NCBI GenBank assembly: GCA_965662355.1
Contig: CBFIHP010000054.1
Coordinates: forward strand, 1 to 7,419
Direction of reading: 5' to 3'
From: GCA-2683825 sp965662355
Lineage (GTDB): Bacteria > Planctomycetota > UBA1135 > GCA-002686595
Length of the DNA: 7,419 nucleotides
Positions within the stretch are counted from its first letter, which is position 1; every line of letters starts with the position of its first letter. Below the pieces are notes generated by a model, which saw nothing but the letters and a program-made list of their open reading frames with translations, was not told where the DNA came from and made no database searches. The translations under genes were made by a program, and so were the position numbers. Of this stretch, positions 7,201 through 7,419 are shown in pieces.

Positions 7201-7375
7201 ATACGGAGACTCGGATGGCTTCGAGGCCAGTTTCCTCGGCAACGATCCAACCTGGCGTTCGCTGGACGAAATTGACGGAGCCAGATACGCGCAGTTGCGG
7301 ATCACCTTCGTGAATGACATCGAAGTGGGGCTGGGGCCTGAGCTCGACGGCTACGCGTTTGGCTTCTTGCCCTAG
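4286..7375 (+). CDS. Large exported protein with SbsA-type Ig-like segments
   Basis: A 1029-residue exported protein of unknown function. The GTG start is fixed by a consensus Shine-Dalgarno sequence. Residues 1-18 form a short signal peptide with likely cleavage near FASG|T; there is no lipobox cysteine. Residues 171-250 (FSLVPRNAALTARFDDLL, then VRMFVGLPP and a DxNHGG loop) resemble the edge strands of a bacterial Ig-like domain. Residues 455-565 are a better match to the SbsA/Big_5 Ig-like type: GVDPNAQLLIGFTEPMDP at the start, a VPGSVSIS strand, TPLTSLSHVQGT, and the typical ending DLAGNPHPNG. The remainder is beta-rich, with N/G/P loops and very few cysteines, and ends in a strand-rich segment (ARYAQLRITFVNDIEVG) reaching nearly to the C-terminus. 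No enzyme motif, transmembrane anchor or known sorting tail was seen. The protein is probably an extracellular or cell-surface structural protein; this role is inferred from architecture only. A run of eight G (5992-5999) lies inside the frame. The 153 bases between the TPR fragment and this gene hold no other gene. Confidence 0.9.
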   Translation: MLSTLVVLYSLTAPFASGTPSLQADASSAQKWGPASESGGGTLGSILPKPDGSGFFIEDPNQGGEASELRLFELAWGRLVDVHGLEENGMMDPTPVFPQLVVSESLQSDGIDYVLETNPVTQVTRLIVQRLPGKEEPSPGAGTFEDLVLDALQRLPTVVPKSDDGSSSPPFSLVPRNAALTARFDDLLQDDEMAIATLADNVRMFVGLPPVVPFDVRVLFDENHGGIGTSDDQFHSTRVIVDLTLSPFEAASLPFAFPINQTGLPSSSFLSAQPNISLRIPSQTSFGSGQFTILTNLSGQGLSTTANGPVDLTVPTQDIVRAARSGNTSDINNGFLLDLSAPKVLGSFPVIVQQAQHDPRGQAGLDFLIEYSFSSSCRHIAEAGAVIEVGEYFLELKDRPSSPLMALRAGLPFRALNGPLDRQDLLGAGRLFAVWQPQSQTPRACWLTFQPAAGNPPSEGVDPNAQLLIGFTEPMDPVTLDPFDGLTVVSGPPSSLPTAYTQVPGSVSISEDLAAAVLTPLTSLSHVQGTSEVFTFRMDRTTDLAGNPHPNGFLPVEFRLAPQAPTQETGGVVLRFDSTDELMPGMADLRGQLFYDLDRGIVNGRPAARTSYAIDRTNPVPSLMVPLPFGTQTPLNPFGAKLQHVWRYADLGFLVSDETKYDIDIEGMAYAPLAGSVIADFYPEFEIALAHSGRLPDEQPAGTFLPQHPLSGLLEPPGLFADNILNDARNPLTVVHNRSLGYFIQPADLFVAPTGTIMIPLPWNRGSGPPMTYTWRNTEILAKGAPMGAGIPMDIEVSAGVEPMSGDVANPGEVPSIGLPLLIEVRCFPTSQALGLNLFDVSLAFFTGSLSAPRPVFRAWSEGGVNSMGQLVTINPDLEVIPSGGFNPFSIPPNLPSAPTNAQHYLGQLDTVIRVSHAYSAWIDTGSNSPDFAGSITALQEPGTSHVLVELRGAVSFIDNGLSPFDATSMDAYGDSDGFEASFLGNDPTWRSLDEIDGARYAQLRITFVNDIEVGLGPELDGYAFGFLP

Positions 7376-7419
7376 CAACTAGTCGCTGCCAGCCCCTGAT
7401 GATTGCGCTCTCGATGATA

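Overview
This GC-rich, gene-sparse window carries three intact genes for exported proteins, all on the + strand. Between them lie broken genes and repeats. The best guess for the source is a member of the Planctomycetota or a similar environmental bacterium. That guess rests on the style of the exported proteins (signal peptides ending in A-Q, repeat-rich beta proteins, SbsA-type Ig-like segments) and on the kinesin-light-chain-type TPR fragment. No rRNA, tRNA or taxonomic marker gene is present, so it remains an inference.

Layout: 1-173 is upstream sequence. 174-1598 encodes a secreted protein with seven GGxF...RWDGxxW repeats, probably a beta-propeller. A small GNRA-type hairpin follows at 1655-1668. 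At 1697 a second exported protein begins with a good signal peptide, but it is cut off within about 50 codons where the reverse-strand C-terminal remnant of an IS5-like transposase starts (1843-2046). The remnant ends where a 73-bp repeat begins (2047-2119). Next comes an intact exported protein (2171-3604) with a tail-fibre-like N-terminal motif and a distinctive C-terminal domain. A second, 70/73-identical copy of the repeat in the same orientation lies 24 bp after its stop codon (3629-3701). A two-repeat TPR fragment without a credible start follows (3719-4132). The window ends with a 1029-residue exported protein (4286-7375) that starts at GTG behind a strong Shine-Dalgarno sequence and contains two segments resembling SbsA-type bacterial Ig-like domains.

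The intact genes do not look like one operon. They are separated by hundreds of bases containing debris, and nothing in them points to a shared enzymatic pathway. The common theme is export to the cell surface or exterior. The stretch 1697-4132 reads as a patchwork of insertion, deletion and repeat-associated rearrangement. The most noteworthy structure is the secreted gene bracketed by two near-identical direct repeats, one of which abuts a truncated transposase. I found no convincing CRISPR array, phage module, toxin-antitoxin pair, restriction system or biosynthetic cluster, and I do not claim a new molecular system.
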